A stretch of DNA of 64,000 bases from Desulfoprunum benzoelyticum (lineage in GTDB: Bacteria; Desulfobacterota; Desulfobulbia; Desulfobulbales; Desulfocapsaceae). The DNA is taken from positions 62,001 to 126,000 of the forward strand of contig NZ_JACHEO010000007.1 in assembly GCF_014201505.1 (NCBI RefSeq), read 5' to 3'. This document shows, one piece after another, positions 28,327 to 38,513 of this stretch. How positions within the stretch are numbered: the first letter of the stretch is position 1; the number at the start of each line of letters is the position of its first letter. The notes under the pieces were generated by a model. It was not told the origin of the DNA, ran no database searches, and worked only from the letters and a program-made list of their open reading frames with translations. A program made the translations under genes and the position numbers.

Positions 28327-28905
28327 ATGCTCAGAATAAACCTGCTACCGGTCAGACAGCTCAAGAAACGCGCCAAGGCACGCAATCAGCTCATCGGCAT
28401 GATCATAGCATTTTGCTGCCTGCTCGTTTTTTTGGGCCTTGTCGGTGTCCTGCAGAACAGAATGATCAACTCACTCAACAACCAAATTGCCCAGCTGAAC
28501 AAGCAGAAAGACGACTTCAAGCCTATCCTCGCGCAAATTGAAACGATGAAAAAGCAAAAAGAGGAGCTTGAGCGCAAGACTGCCATCATCAACAAATTAC
28601 GTGCCGAATCATCGCTGACCGTGCGGCTCCTCGACGATGTAGCGAAAAACGTCGACAATAAAAGGCTATGGCTCGATTCTCTCAGCCAGCAGGGACCGAC
28701 TCTCAGCCTGACCGGAGTTGCTTTGGATAACGAGACGGTGGCGCAGTTCATGGACAAGTTGAAATCATCGGAATTCATTGTCGACGTCAATCTTGCCAAC
28801 TCATCTCTGAAGGTTATTGCCGGAAGAAACCTCAAAAGCTTTGTCATGACATGCACGACTACGGCGCAACCCCCGGTTGAAGTAGCGGCGGCAGCAAAAA
28901 AATAG
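28327..28905 (+). CDS. pilN: Type IV pilus inner-membrane protein PilN
   Basis: A 192-residue bitopic protein. It begins MLRINLLPVRQLKKRAKARN, the cytoplasmic INLLP motif that docks into PilM. A membrane helix (about residues 22-42) is followed by a coiled coil (44-95) and a ferredoxin-like periplasmic domain (LDSLSQQGPTLSLTGVALDN). It pairs with PilO in the alignment complex. It ends with an alanine-rich tail and lies 31 bases before pilO. Confidence 0.93.
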   Translation: MLRINLLPVRQLKKRAKARNQLIGMIIAFCCLLVFLGLVGVLQNRMINSLNNQIAQLNKQKDDFKPILAQIETMKKQKEELERKTAIINKLRAESSLTVRLLDDVAKNVDNKRLWLDSLSQQGPTLSLTGVALDNETVAQFMDKLKSSEFIVDVNLANSSLKVIAGRNLKSFVMTCTTTAQPPVEVAAAAKK

Positions 28906-28936
28906 ATCCTCCTCGGACAACGGACCATTTGCCAGC

Positions 28937-29560
28937 ATGAAAAAAAGCAACGCAGCATTTGAACAGTTCATAGACAAGAGATTTATACCGCTCGAGCCGA
29001 AGTACAAGGCTGCCATTTCCATCCTCCTCGTGCTCATCCCGGTCCTCCTCTTTTATTTTCTGTTCTTTCAACCAAACGCGACAAAAATTTCAGCACTGAA
29101 AACACAAAAAACCGGACTGGAAAAAGAAATCGCGGCGTTGCGCGTGCAACAGAGCAATATACCGCGATTGCAAAAAGAACTGGCGGAAACCGAAAGGATC
29201 TTCAGTGAAGCGGCGGTGCTGCTTCCCAAGGAGAAGGAAATTCCTCAACTGCTGAAGGATATATCGGCATTGGGACAGGAAGCGGATCTCGAATTCCTGA
29301 CGTTTAAACCCCTGCCCGATGTCCCCAAGGATTTTTACGCTGAAATCCCGATCTCCATCAACGTTCGCGGCCCCTATCACAATATGGGCTCCTTCCTTGA
29401 CAAAGTCAGCAAACTGGGCCGTATAGTCACCGTATCCAACATAAAGATGACAGCCCCCACCAGAGACAGAGGAGAGATGCTGCTCACTTCAGACTGTACA
29501 TTGGTAACCTACCGTTTTACCAATGTTGAACTCCCTAAACAGGACGGGAAAAAGAAATAA
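28937..29560 (+). CDS. pilO: Type IV pilus inner-membrane protein PilO
   Basis: A 207-residue bitopic protein with one membrane helix (about residues 32-54), a periplasmic coiled coil (58-100) and a C-terminal alpha/beta domain (FLTFKPLPDV to SDCTLVTYRF). The sequence shows the PilO-like elements EKEIPQLLKDISALGQEADL and NVRGPYHNMGSFLDKVSKLGRIV. PilO heterodimerises with PilN and contacts the PilP lipoprotein or its equivalent. It is 18 bases before pilP. Confidence 0.92.
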   Translation: MKKSNAAFEQFIDKRFIPLEPKYKAAISILLVLIPVLLFYFLFFQPNATKISALKTQKTGLEKEIAALRVQQSNIPRLQKELAETERIFSEAAVLLPKEKEIPQLLKDISALGQEADLEFLTFKPLPDVPKDFYAEIPISINVRGPYHNMGSFLDKVSKLGRIVTVSNIKMTAPTRDRGEMLLTSDCTLVTYRFTNVELPKQDGKKK

Positions 29561-29578
29561 CGCTCAAGGGATTCTGTA

Positions 29579-30133
29579 ATGAAAAAACCATCTTTGCCAT
29601 CTCTGAGCCTGACTACGTCAAGCTTTTTATTGTATTACGGGTCTGTGCTGCTTTTTTCATTCCTTCTCTACACCCCGGTTGAATCCATGGCTGCAGACGT
29701 ATCTCAACCATCGGTGGCCGCACAGCAGCCTGAAACGACGAAACCGCCTCAGACCAGGCCGTTCGATTATATCATGGCCAACCGGCCCGACCCGTTCCTG
29801 CCCTTTATTACCGATAAAACCACGGATCAGGAAACGGGCGATCCCAATGAGATCATCGATCAAAATGAACCATTAACCGGGATGCAGCTGTTCGAGCCGG
29901 CCCAGCTGAGCCTCGTTGCCCTGATGGAAACCGGTACGGAAAAACTCGCCATGGTCCAGGATTCAACCGGAAAAGGGTATGTCCTGACCGAAGGAACGAA
30001 AATCGGACGGCGGGGGACAGTGAAGGCCATTTCGCCGAACAAGGTACTGATCGAAGAATTGGCCGAGACTCGCGGAGGGAAAAAGATTCTTTCATATATC
30101 GATATGGTACTAAAAAAAGAGGGAGAAAAATAG
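29579..30133 (+). CDS. pilP: Type IV pilus protein PilP (without a visible lipobox)
   Basis: A 184-residue periplasmic protein with an N-terminal hydrophobic segment (residues 16-34). The C-terminal PilP beta-sandwich contains PLTGMQLFEPAQLSLVALME, the GKGYVLTEGTKIGRRGTVKAI strand and a final lysine-rich tail. PilP bridges PilNO to the PilQ secretin. Classical PilP proteins are lipoproteins, but no cysteine follows this signal segment, so this one is presumably anchored by an uncleaved helix or released to the periplasm. It ends three bases before the next gene. Confidence 0.88.
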   Translation: MKKPSLPSLSLTTSSFLLYYGSVLLFSFLLYTPVESMAADVSQPSVAAQQPETTKPPQTRPFDYIMANRPDPFLPFITDKTTDQETGDPNEIIDQNEPLTGMQLFEPAQLSLVALMETGTEKLAMVQDSTGKGYVLTEGTKIGRRGTVKAISPNKVLIEELAETRGGKKILSYIDMVLKKEGEK

Positions 30134-30136
30134 AAA

Positions 30137-32065
30137 ATGTACAAAAGGTTCATTATATCCCAATCGGCCATTTTCTCTGTGCTCAGTCTGCTCCTGTTTC
30201 TGGCGGCATCGACAGCGGCGGCGACGGAAGCTGTCCCCGGCACAGCCAAAACCTCCCTGTACCAGGTAACAAAGATCGAGTCTGACCTTCAGGGCGACAT
30301 TCTCAACCTGTCGATCGTCGGCAACTCCGAACCGGCCTATACCGTCTCCGAACGATTTTCACCGTTCCGGGCCGTTCTCGACATTGCCAATGCCGCTTTC
30401 GACAAATCGATCAATCTGCAATCACAGCTCATTGCCGACAATCCCTTCATCTCGCTCAAGACCTCTGTTCTCTCCGAACAGGATCCTTCGGTTACCCGTT
30501 TCGAATTCACCATCGCCGACTCCCATGATTATAAGATCACCCGCGACGGCTTTGTGATCAAGGTACAGGTTGCACCGGCGGCAAAAGAAACCGCCGCTGA
30601 AAAGCCGGGGACGTCCCCAAGTCCCGCCGCTATCCCGGCAATTTCCGATATCGTCGTCAAGACCACCCCATCGGCAACATCTGTGACCTTCGTCAGTTCG
30701 GCTCCCATCGCGAAATACACTACGGATACCATTACCGGTAACGCCAATGAAACTCCGAAGATGTATATCGATATCGAGAATGTCGATATTGCTCAGCTGG
30801 TTCGGGAAAAGCGGATCGGTACATCGGTCGACAAGATCCGCGTGATCCAGCAGGGCGATGGCGCCCGTTTCATTTTCGACTCGGCGACCGCATCGCTGTT
30901 CGATTACACCGTCGCCGACAATGCCGGCCAGGTCGTGGTAACGGTCAATGAAAATCCGGCCCTGCCCGGCCAGACCGCCTCCGCCGGCAAAAATCAGAAA
31001 TCCTCCCAACCAACCGACAAAACCCTTGATTCTCTGATTGGCGAGACGGAAACCATTCTCGCCACAGAGGGGAAGAAGTCGACTGTCAAAACGGCAGCAA
31101 CAGACCCCAAGCTCGCACTCGAAGATACATTTTCATTTGCCGGATATGACAAACAGCGTATCAGTGTCGATTTTTATAAAATCGATCTCCACAATGTCTT
31201 TCGGTTGTTTCGCCAGTTTACCGATATCAACATTATCGTCGACGAGGCTGTGACCGGTTCCTTAACCCTGGCACTGACCGATGTTCCGTGGGATTTTGCT
31301 CTGGATATCATCTGTAACCTCAAGGACCTGAAGAAGGAAGAACGTTTCAATACCATTGTCATCTATCCAAACAAAAAAACATTCGTCTGGCCCGATCGCC
31401 TCGAGGACAACCTGGCAGTCGAGGCGGATGCGGAGATTGTCGAACAGGATGCATTGATCATCGAACAATCCGCCAATCTGCCCAAAGAAGTCATCCAGGC
31501 CCAGGAAATTCTGCGAAACGCCCAGATTGCCGATGAAAACGAGAACTTTGAAGAGGCGGCGGAGCTGTATGAACAGGCGTACAGACTCTGGCCTGCCAAT
31601 GCCAAGATATCCAACAGACTGGCAACCCTCTACCTCGTCAGCCTCGGGGTCAACGCGAAGGCCGTCCACTATGCCAAAGAGAGCCTCAAACAGGAACCGG
31701 GCAACAATCGCGCCGCCTTGTACGCCGCGATCGGCTCAGCCAATATGCAGCGCAACGCCGAAGCCCTGGAATACTTCACTCAGAGCATCAGCGGCAATCC
31801 ACCGATGAAGGAGGCGTTGATCAGCTTTTCGACCTTCTGTGAAACCAGCGGCCAGAGCGAACAGGCGATCAAACTCCTGGACAGATACAACGCGTCGTAT
31901 GGTGAGACGATGGATACGATGATCGCCAAGGCCCGCATCTACGACAAACTCGGAAATTCAAAAATGGCAATCACCCAGTACAAGGCATTGCTCGCCTCCG
32001 GCTTCCCTTTGCCTCCGGACTTGAAACAATATATTCATGGCAGAATGGCCGCCAGCAGCTTTTGA
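30137..32065 (+). CDS. PilQ N-terminal-like protein: two AMIN-like domains, STN domain and C-terminal TPR repeats
   Basis: A 642-residue secreted protein (signal peptide to about residue 29). Residues 40-145 and 170-272 are two AMIN-like beta domains, which bind peptidoglycan in PilQ. Residues 333-415 form a secretin/TonB short N-terminal (STN) domain with FYKIDLHNVFRLFRQFTDIN and VPWDFALDIICNLKDLKK. Residues 455-640 are TPR-like helices (NFEEAAELYEQAYRLWPANA, NNRAALYAAIGSANMQRNAE). No secretin pore follows; a separate lipoprotein secretin is the next gene. This looks like a PilQ periplasmic half fused to a TPR pilotin-like module, probably aligning the outer-membrane pore with PilMNOP. Confidence 0.8.
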   Translation: MYKRFIISQSAIFSVLSLLLFLAASTAAATEAVPGTAKTSLYQVTKIESDLQGDILNLSIVGNSEPAYTVSERFSPFRAVLDIANAAFDKSINLQSQLIADNPFISLKTSVLSEQDPSVTRFEFTIADSHDYKITRDGFVIKVQVAPAAKETAAEKPGTSPSPAAIPAISDIVVKTTPSATSVTFVSSAPIAKYTTDTITGNANETPKMYIDIENVDIAQLVREKRIGTSVDKIRVIQQGDGARFIFDSATASLFDYTVADNAGQVVVTVNENPALPGQTASAGKNQKSSQPTDKTLDSLIGETETILATEGKKSTVKTAATDPKLALEDTFSFAGYDKQRISVDFYKIDLHNVFRLFRQFTDINIIVDEAVTGSLTLALTDVPWDFALDIICNLKDLKKEERFNTIVIYPNKKTFVWPDRLEDNLAVEADAEIVEQDALIIEQSANLPKEVIQAQEILRNAQIADENENFEEAAELYEQAYRLWPANAKISNRLATLYLVSLGVNAKAVHYAKESLKQEPGNNRAALYAAIGSANMQRNAEALEYFTQSISGNPPMKEALISFSTFCETSGQSEQAIKLLDRYNASYGETMDTMIAKARIYDKLGNSKMAITQYKALLASGFPLPPDLKQYIHGRMAASSF

Positions 32066-32138
32066 AGCCGGATTGACCCGCACATTCCTGCAGGACATGA
32101 ATCCACATACGGCAATTTTATAATCCCGAGAGGTTTTT

Positions 32139-33887
32139 ATGAAGTCTCAAAAGAACATGTTCTTTGTCGCGAGCCTCCTGCTCTTCCTGATGCTCACCTC
32201 ATGCAGCGCCCCGAACAAGGCTTCGGACAAATCGGCGGCAGCGCCTGCCGCTCCGACCGAACAGAATGTCGCGGCCAGGCCTGCCACCCCCAACACCCTC
32301 CCTGTCCAGTATCAAACCCCCTCGTATCAAGTCGGCGAGGAAAGCAGGGAAGAGCTGAGCAGGTCAGAGGATGTCGGCATGAAGGTGGGGGCAACGATCA
32401 AATCGACGCGAGGCCCCCAACCCCTCTGGGACATCATGAAACGGCTGGCGGCCATCAAGGGGATGAACATCTCCTGGGCCAGCGACGTCGATCAAAAAGT
32501 GCTGGTCGATGTCGATATCAATGCCAACGACGATTACAATGAGTCGATCGCCAACCTCCTGCGCCAGGTCGACTATTTCCACCAGATCGAGGGCAATACC
32601 ATCGTCGTCAAATACAAGGAGACCCGACAGTTTTATATCGCTATGCCCTTCATTAAACAAAGTTATTCCACTGGAATAGGTGGCAATTCATTAGGAGGGG
32701 GCGATTCTCAAGAAGGTTCAAAAAGTACAAGTGTAGAAGGTACTATTGCTATACAAAGCAAAGACAATGTTTTCAATGTATGGGAAAGCATTGAGGCGAA
32801 CCTCAACTCCATCCTTGAGGTGTGGACAACCGAGGCTGTTACTGAAATAAATACGACAACGAGTAAAGATTCTAAAACTACGTATAATGATAATAAAGCA
32901 TTAGATATAGCTGAAAAGCAAACTGCAGCAACTAGAAGACTATCTGGGAATCAAAATGTATTTATGATCGACAAGCCAGTAGGCATGATCACAGTTACCG
33001 CTCCTCGGCCTTTACTTGATCGCGTCGATGCCTACATCAAGAATTTGAAAAAAGAATTGTATAAACAGATCTCCATAGAGGCCAAGATTATTGAAGTCAA
33101 ACTCACCCAAGAGTCCAGCATAGGTATCAATTGGACTCAAGTACTCCAAAATTTCAAAATTAGCGGCGCGGTTGAGTTTGGATCAAAGGCTCTTGGGGGG
33201 CAGGTGTACCCCTATATCTTTGCCAACGAGGACGGGACCGACGGCAATTGGGATGATGGAACCAATCATGGGAAAATTCAGGACCCTACCAGATTCGTAT
33301 CCAAGGTTTCTATCAATACCGCAAATTTTGATGTTTTTTTGAACGCTTTAGAGACACAAGGTGATACCAAAGTTCTTTCCAACCCGAAGATCAGTGTAAT
33401 GAATGGCCAACCGGCTCTTATTTCAGTTGGAAGAAACACCACATATATTAAGGCTCTCACGAAGACCATTACTAAAGGATCCGCTGGAACAGAAAACGAT
33501 ACTGAGTACACTCCTGAAATTGCAAGCATACTGTCAGGCGTAGGTATGTCTTTAACTGCCACCATACTTGATGACAATCAAATTATACTCAATCTAGTGC
33601 CCGTCACGACTGAACTCGAAAACGGTGAAGTTGCTTACAGAAGATTTCCTGATGGGTCAGAGGCTGGTATACCTGTTGTTGAAATTCGAGAAATGAGCAC
33701 GACGGTAAAGGTGAAGAATGGCGAGATGCTCGTCATCGGCGGATTAATAAGCGACGTTGAAGGTAATACAGGTAATTTCGCCCCGGTGGTCGGCAAGATT
33801 CCGTTGATCAAATACCTCTTCGGCCATGAAGAGAAATCGAATCGAAAACGCGAATTGATCATTCTGCTTAAGCCCAACATCATCTGA
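32139..33887 (+). CDS. Lipoprotein secretin, MshL/PilQ-like
   Basis: A 582-residue outer-membrane secretin. The lipobox MLTSC predicts lipidation at Cys22. An STN-like domain (about 90-165, WDIMKRLAAIKGMNISWASD) and an N1-type segment lead to the secretin domain (300-582), with LDRVDAYIKNLKKELYKQ, VLSNPKISVMNGQPALISVG and the C-terminal GEMLVIGGLISD...PLIKYLFGHEEKS...ELIILLKPNII. It resembles MshL of MSHA-type pili more than a full-length PilQ. Bases about 32640-33760 are clearly AT-richer and use different codons than the first 500 bases and the flanking genes, suggesting allelic replacement of the pore region. Confidence 0.9.
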   Translation: MKSQKNMFFVASLLLFLMLTSCSAPNKASDKSAAAPAAPTEQNVAARPATPNTLPVQYQTPSYQVGEESREELSRSEDVGMKVGATIKSTRGPQPLWDIMKRLAAIKGMNISWASDVDQKVLVDVDINANDDYNESIANLLRQVDYFHQIEGNTIVVKYKETRQFYIAMPFIKQSYSTGIGGNSLGGGDSQEGSKSTSVEGTIAIQSKDNVFNVWESIEANLNSILEVWTTEAVTEINTTTSKDSKTTYNDNKALDIAEKQTAATRRLSGNQNVFMIDKPVGMITVTAPRPLLDRVDAYIKNLKKELYKQISIEAKIIEVKLTQESSIGINWTQVLQNFKISGAVEFGSKALGGQVYPYIFANEDGTDGNWDDGTNHGKIQDPTRFVSKVSINTANFDVFLNALETQGDTKVLSNPKISVMNGQPALISVGRNTTYIKALTKTITKGSAGTENDTEYTPEIASILSGVGMSLTATILDDNQIILNLVPVTTELENGEVAYRRFPDGSEAGIPVVEIREMSTTVKVKNGEMLVIGGLISDVEGNTGNFAPVVGKIPLIKYLFGHEEKSNRKRELIILLKPNII

Positions 33888-33943
33888 TGCATACACCATT
33901 TTCTGTAACGGATAACGTCCATTATCAAGGTAGGGAGACAATT

Positions 33944-34972
33944 ATGGAGAGGCTGAAATTTCTGGTCGTTGGAATCCTCGCGCTGACCCTGGCCGGTTGC
34001 GGTCAAACGATCGTCGAAACGCTCAATGTCCCGCACGCCCCGGGCTTCGATGCCCCGGGCAAAGGGAGGTCGGTTGTCATCCTCCCCTTTGCCGACTACT
34101 CGAATGCCGGCAATTTCGACTCCGCCTTCAGGAGAAACATGGCAGTCACCGAAGCGCTGACCGACAGGTTCTCCGCCAACGGTTTTTCGATGCCCGTCCA
34201 GGAAGATGTTTTCCAGTATCTCGTCGATGAAGGCGTGATCAACATCGTTCCCTACGAAGAGACCCGGTCCGTGTCCCTGGTCAACGAGTTGGCCAACGAG
34301 TGGTCCGATACCATGAAAGCGGAGATCTCGCGCTATCTCGCCGGAAACAACACGACAACCGGAGTCAATGCCGGCAACAGCCCCGGGACCCATGCTCTGA
34401 CAACCAATACCGTTGCCAAGATCGGCAGATCCTTCAAGGCCGACTATATCGTCCGGGGGCGGATTCTTGAATACAAGTCCCGCCAGGATCCGACGTGGGA
34501 ACCATGGAAAAAAGGCATCCTGCCGTTCATCAACGGCGGCACCAGCAGGATCATTTTCGGCTTTGCCAGCTCCGATCTGTACGATCAGTGGAACCAGCAG
34601 ATCACCGGCGCCGCCTACGGTGCACGGATTGGCTACGAACACAGCAACTGGCCGTGGGACAACAACGATGACGGCGACGCCATCTTCGGTATGAGCGACG
34701 GCGATGACGCCAATGCCATTCTCTGGGGTTCGATCGGTTCTGAAATCGGAAAACAGGCGTATCGCAGCGGCGATGTCCAGCAAGCGGTCGTGCAATTGCG
34801 GATGTGGGTGCAGGAAGCGACTTCCGGCAACGTCGTGTGGACCAACAGGGTCGATGTGAAGGTCACACCGGAATCCTTCTTTGCCGACAACCAGTATGAC
34901 GCCCTGTTCAACAAGGCGATTGAGAAAGGGGTGATGACCCTGGTCGATAATTTCGTCACCACCGGCTTATAG
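33944..34972 (+). CDS. Pilus-cluster lipoprotein with CsgG/LpoB-like N-terminal strand, unknown function
   Basis: A 342-residue lipoprotein: signal MERLKFLVVGILALTLAGC, lipidation predicted at Cys19. After the linker, RSVVILPFADYSNAGNFDSA resembles the first strand of CsgG/LpoB-type outer-membrane lipoproteins. The rest contains ADYIVRGRILEYKSRQD and a C-terminal VQLRMWVQEATSGNVVWTNRVDVKV, again like such proteins. The frame opens at 33887, but ATG 33944 has AGGTAGGGAG upstream and the signal peptide. It is the last gene of the pilus operon, followed by a terminator, and may be a pilotin or outer-membrane assembly factor for the preceding secretin (inference). Confidence 0.75.
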   Translation: MERLKFLVVGILALTLAGCGQTIVETLNVPHAPGFDAPGKGRSVVILPFADYSNAGNFDSAFRRNMAVTEALTDRFSANGFSMPVQEDVFQYLVDEGVINIVPYEETRSVSLVNELANEWSDTMKAEISRYLAGNNTTTGVNAGNSPGTHALTTNTVAKIGRSFKADYIVRGRILEYKSRQDPTWEPWKKGILPFINGGTSRIIFGFASSDLYDQWNQQITGAAYGARIGYEHSNWPWDNNDDGDAIFGMSDGDDANAILWGSIGSEIGKQAYRSGDVQQAVVQLRMWVQEATSGNVVWTNRVDVKVTPESFFADNQYDALFNKAIEKGVMTLVDNFVTTGL

Positions 34973-34999
34973 AAGAAACTGTTTCAACCTCCCACTGAA

Positions 35000-35037
35000 A
35001 AAGAGCCGCAGTTCCTTGCAGAACTGCGGCTCTTTTT
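35000..35037. terminator. Bidirectional rho-independent terminator between the pilus operon and secB
   Basis: A 15-bp perfect stem pairs AAAGAGCCGCAGTTC (35000-35014) with GAACTGCGGCTCTTT (35021-35035) around CTTGCA. Seven T follow on the plus strand and an A run precedes it, so it can serve both convergent operons. Confidence 0.93.
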
Positions 35038-35514
35038 TTATTGCTTTTCCGCCTCTCTTCTTTTCTTCGCACTCTGAAAGAGACCCATAAAGTTGATCGG
35101 CTCCATGAGGAAGGGGGTGAACCCGCCATCGATCGATATCTGACTGACAATCTGTCTGGTAAACGGGAACAGCAGTGTCGGACAATCGACCTTCAGCACC
35201 ATCTCCATATGTTCTTCCGGAATGTTCCTCAGGAGAAATACCGCGGCATGCTCAATTTCCAGAATAAACATGGCCTTGTCATCATCCTTGGAAATCACTT
35301 TGGCAGTGATCTGCAGTGAGACCTCCCAGTGATCGTCGTCAATCTTCTTGTTGTTCATGTTCAGATTGAGTTCAACTTTCGGCTCGGTCTTCTGCGGCGT
35401 GATAAAGACCTGAGGGGCGTACGGGTTTTCAAAAGAGAGGTCCTTGATATACATTTTCTGCATACGGAACTCCGGTCGCGGATTGACCTCAGGGCTTCCA
35501 TTGTTTTCAGCCAT
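35038..35514 (-). CDS. secB: Protein-export chaperone SecB
   Basis: A 158-residue SecB homologue. It has RMQKMYIKDLSFENPYAPQVF near the start, WEVSLQITAKV, the conserved EIEHAAVFLLRNIPEEHM and CPTLLFPFTRQIVSQISIDGGFTPFLMEPINF. SecB holds preproteins unfolded and hands them to SecA. It lies 121 bases downstream of uvrA on the same strand and ends at the bidirectional terminator. Presence of SecB supports a Gram-negative (diderm) host. Confidence 0.95.
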   Translation of the reverse strand: MAENNGSPEVNPRPEFRMQKMYIKDLSFENPYAPQVFITPQKTEPKVELNLNMNNKKIDDDHWEVSLQITAKVISKDDDKAMFILEIEHAAVFLLRNIPEEHMEMVLKVDCPTLLFPFTRQIVSQISIDGGFTPFLMEPINFMGLFQSAKKRREAEKQ

Positions 35515-35635
35515 TCTTTTCCTCGTCGTTAAATGGTTTTCAGATCGTCTGTGCGTTGTCGATATCCCCCGTCCTGCCGCGCCATTAAACTGTACTTGAG
35601 CCGATCAGGCAAGTTTTTCAGGAGAACCGGAAAAA

Positions 35636-38467
35636 TCACAGGACCTGTTTCAGGAATCTGCCGGTATGGGATTCCGGGACATCGGCGACGGACTCGGGCC
35701 GGCCGCAGGTCACGATCGTGCCGCCGCCGGCCCCGCCTTCAGGACCGACATCGATAATCCAGTCCGCTGTTTTGACGACGTCGAGATTATGCTCGATCAC
35801 GACGACGGTGTTGCCCTGATCCACCAGCCTGTTCAGGACATCCAGCAGGTACTGTATATCCGCCGGGTGCAACCCGGTCGTCGGCTCGTCGAGGATATAC
35901 AGTGTTTTTCCACTGGCCCGGCTTGACAGCTCCCTGGCCAGTTTTACTCTCTGGGCCTCACCACCTGAAAGGGTTACCGAGGATTGGCCGAGAGTGATAT
36001 ACGAAAGTCCGACATCACAGAGGGTTTGCAGGCGATTCTTGATGGCCGGAACATTTTTGAAGAATTCCAAGGCCTCCTCCACCGTCATCGCCAGTATCTG
36101 ATGGATGTTTTTGCCGCGGTAGGCGATTTCCAGGGTTTCAAAGTTATACCGCTTCCCCATGCATTTTTCACATACGACATAGACGTCCGGGAGAAAGTGC
36201 ATGGCTATCCTGATCTCACCACCCCCTTCGCAGGTCTCGCATCTTCCGCCCTTGACGTTGAAGCTGAAACGACTGGCGGTGTATCCCCTGGCCCTGGACT
36301 CCGGCAGACGGCTGAAAAGTTCCCGGATCGGGGTAAAGACCCCGGTATAGGTGGCAGGGTTGGAGCGCGGGGTTCTGCCGATAGGACTCTGGTCGATATC
36401 GACGATCTTATCGATATGTTCCAACCCCGACAGGAGCGCACCGTCAAGTTCTGCCGTACCTTTCTTGCGTTCGAGCCCCTTTCTGGCCAGTTTGTACAAC
36501 GTCTCGATGACGAGAGAACTTTTGCCGGAGCCGGAGACACCGGTCACACAGGTCAGGACACGAAGAGGAAAAACGGCTTCGACCGCCTGCAGGTTGTTCA
36601 CCGAGGCATGCCGGACCCGCAGACTGTCTTTTCCAGCGTTGGAGACAGGGCGACGGCGCGCCGGCACGACAATCTTTTTCCTGCCGGCCAGATACGCCCC
36701 GGTTGCCGACCGCTCCTCCTGCAGGAGCCCGGAAACCGATCCATTATAGACGACCTCGCCACCATGCACCCCGGCTCCCGGGCCCATATCAAGGACATGG
36801 TCGGCGGCAAGAATCGTGTCGGTATCGTGTTCAACGACGATGACGCTATTTCCCAGATCCCGCAGTTCCCGCAGGGTATTGATCAGTTTCTGATTATCGC
36901 GCTGATGCAGACCGATACTCGGCTCGTCGAGAATGTACAGGACACCGGCCAGGCGCGAGCCGATCTGGGAGGCCAGCCGGATGCGTTGAGCTTCTCCCCC
37001 CGATAATGTCCCCGCCCGGCGTTCCAGCGAGAGATAACCGAGACCGACGTTGCGAAGAAAGGCCAACCGTTCGGTGATCTCCTTGAGAATCGGCGCGCCG
37101 ATCTTCCGTTCCCGACTGGTAAAGGGAAGTGCCGGCAGATCATCCAATAACTGGGCAATCGATCGACGGACGATATCATCGATCGACCAGTTCCCGATCC
37201 GATACGCCAGCGCCTCGGCCTTCAGCCGTGCTCCCCGGCAGGACGGACAGAGCTGTTCATTCATATACCGGCCCAGTTCTTCTCTGATCATGTTCGACCG
37301 GGTCTCGTGAAACCTTCGGTCCAACTGGGGAATAACCCCCTCGAAACGGCGCTCATCGGTCATCGTCCGGCGCTCGTTGCGGTAGTGGAAGCGGATATCT
37401 TCCCTCCCCGAACCATAGAGGATGACCTTGCGCACCTTGGCCGGCAGCTTGTCGAAAGGGGTGTCCAGCGAGAAACCGTAATGATCGGCGACCGCGGCCA
37501 GAATCTGGCCGCTGTACGACGATTCCTTTCTCCAACCCCATGGTGCAATCGCGCCCTCGACGATACTCCTGCTCTCGTCGGGAATCACCAAGGCGGCATC
37601 GAAAAACTGTTTTACTCCCAACCCGCCGCACTCGGGACATGCGCCCTGGGGGTTGTTGAACGAGAAAAGCTGGGTGGAGGGCGACGGCAGGGAAATCGAA
37701 CATTGATGACAGGCCGCATGTTCGCTGAACAGCTGGTCCCGCTGCTGATCGACGAAGTGCACGAGCAGGTAGCCATCCGAGAGTTTGACGGCGGTTTCCA
37801 CCGAATCCGACAACCGTCTGCGGAGCGAATCCTTGACGATCACCCGATCGACAACAACCTCTATGGTGTGACGGCGATTCTTGTCCAATTCCGGGGCTTC
37901 CGTCATGTCCATGATCGCGCCGTCGATACGGACCCGGACAAAACCCTCCTTGCGGATACGCTCCAGCACCTGATCGTGGCGCCCCTTCTTGTCGAGGACG
38001 ATCGGAGCCAGTAACAGGAGTTTTGTCCCCTGCTGAAGTTGAAGCAGGATATCGACCATATCCTCCACCGACTGGGCCACGATCTCGCTGCCGCAATGGG
38101 GACAATGGGGGTGGCTGCAACGGGCGAAGAGCAACCGCAGATGGTCGTAGATCTCGGTGACGGTGCCGACGGTCGAGCGCGGGTTTTTGCTTGTCGTCTT
38201 CTGCTCGATCGATACCGCCGGAGACAGCCCCTCGAGGACGTCGACATCGGGTTTATCCATCTGCCCCAGGAATTGGCGGGCATAGGTCGACAGCGATTCC
38301 ACATACCTTCTCTGGCCTTCGGCATACAGGGTATCGAAGGCCAGGGTCGATTTACCCGACCCCGACAACCCTGTAAAAACAACGAGCTGGTTTCGAGGGA
38401 GATCAACGCTGATATTCTTCAGATTATGCATCCGCGCACCGCGGATGCAGAGTAGCTTCGGTTCCAT
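35636..38467 (-). CDS. uvrA: Excinuclease ABC subunit A
   Basis: A 943-residue DNA-damage recognition ATPase of the UvrABC nucleotide excision repair system. It has two ABC ATPase cassettes (Walker [10 protein letters not shown] near residue 32 and GVSGSGKSS in the second half). Zinc-finger cysteine pairs are present (CPHCG.. region, CPSCRGARL and CETCEGGG...CEKCMGKRY). Both signatures LSGGEAQR and the C-terminal [13 protein letters not shown] are present. The frame opens at 38584 but ATG 38467 ([12 protein letters not shown]) gives the family start. It lies 46 bases after the CoA-binding protein gene. Confidence 0.97.
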   Translation of the reverse strand: MEPKLLCIRGARMHNLKNISVDLPRNQLVVFTGLSGSGKSTLAFDTLYAEGQRRYVESLSTYARQFLGQMDKPDVDVLEGLSPAVSIEQKTTSKNPRSTVGTVTEIYDHLRLLFARCSHPHCPHCGSEIVAQSVEDMVDILLQLQQGTKLLLLAPIVLDKKGRHDQVLERIRKEGFVRVRIDGAIMDMTEAPELDKNRRHTIEVVVDRVIVKDSLRRRLSDSVETAVKLSDGYLLVHFVDQQRDQLFSEHAACHQCSISLPSPSTQLFSFNNPQGACPECGGLGVKQFFDAALVIPDESRSIVEGAIAPWGWRKESSYSGQILAAVADHYGFSLDTPFDKLPAKVRKVILYGSGREDIRFHYRNERRTMTDERRFEGVIPQLDRRFHETRSNMIREELGRYMNEQLCPSCRGARLKAEALAYRIGNWSIDDIVRRSIAQLLDDLPALPFTSRERKIGAPILKEITERLAFLRNVGLGYLSLERRAGTLSGGEAQRIRLASQIGSRLAGVLYILDEPSIGLHQRDNQKLINTLRELRDLGNSVIVVEHDTDTILAADHVLDMGPGAGVHGGEVVYNGSVSGLLQEERSATGAYLAGRKKIVVPARRRPVSNAGKDSLRVRHASVNNLQAVEAVFPLRVLTCVTGVSGSGKSSLVIETLYKLARKGLERKKGTAELDGALLSGLEHIDKIVDIDQSPIGRTPRSNPATYTGVFTPIRELFSRLPESRARGYTASRFSFNVKGGRCETCEGGGEIRIAMHFLPDVYVVCEKCMGKRYNFETLEIAYRGKNIHQILAMTVEEALEFFKNVPAIKNRLQTLCDVGLSYITLGQSSVTLSGGEAQRVKLARELSSRASGKTLYILDEPTTGLHPADIQYLLDVLNRLVDQGNTVVVIEHNLDVVKTADWIIDVGPEGGAGGGTIVTCGRPESVADVPESHTGRFLKQVL

Positions 38468-38513
38468 CAAGGATTGTCGGAAAAGATGAAGAACTGCCTG
38501 GGGAGGGACGAGT

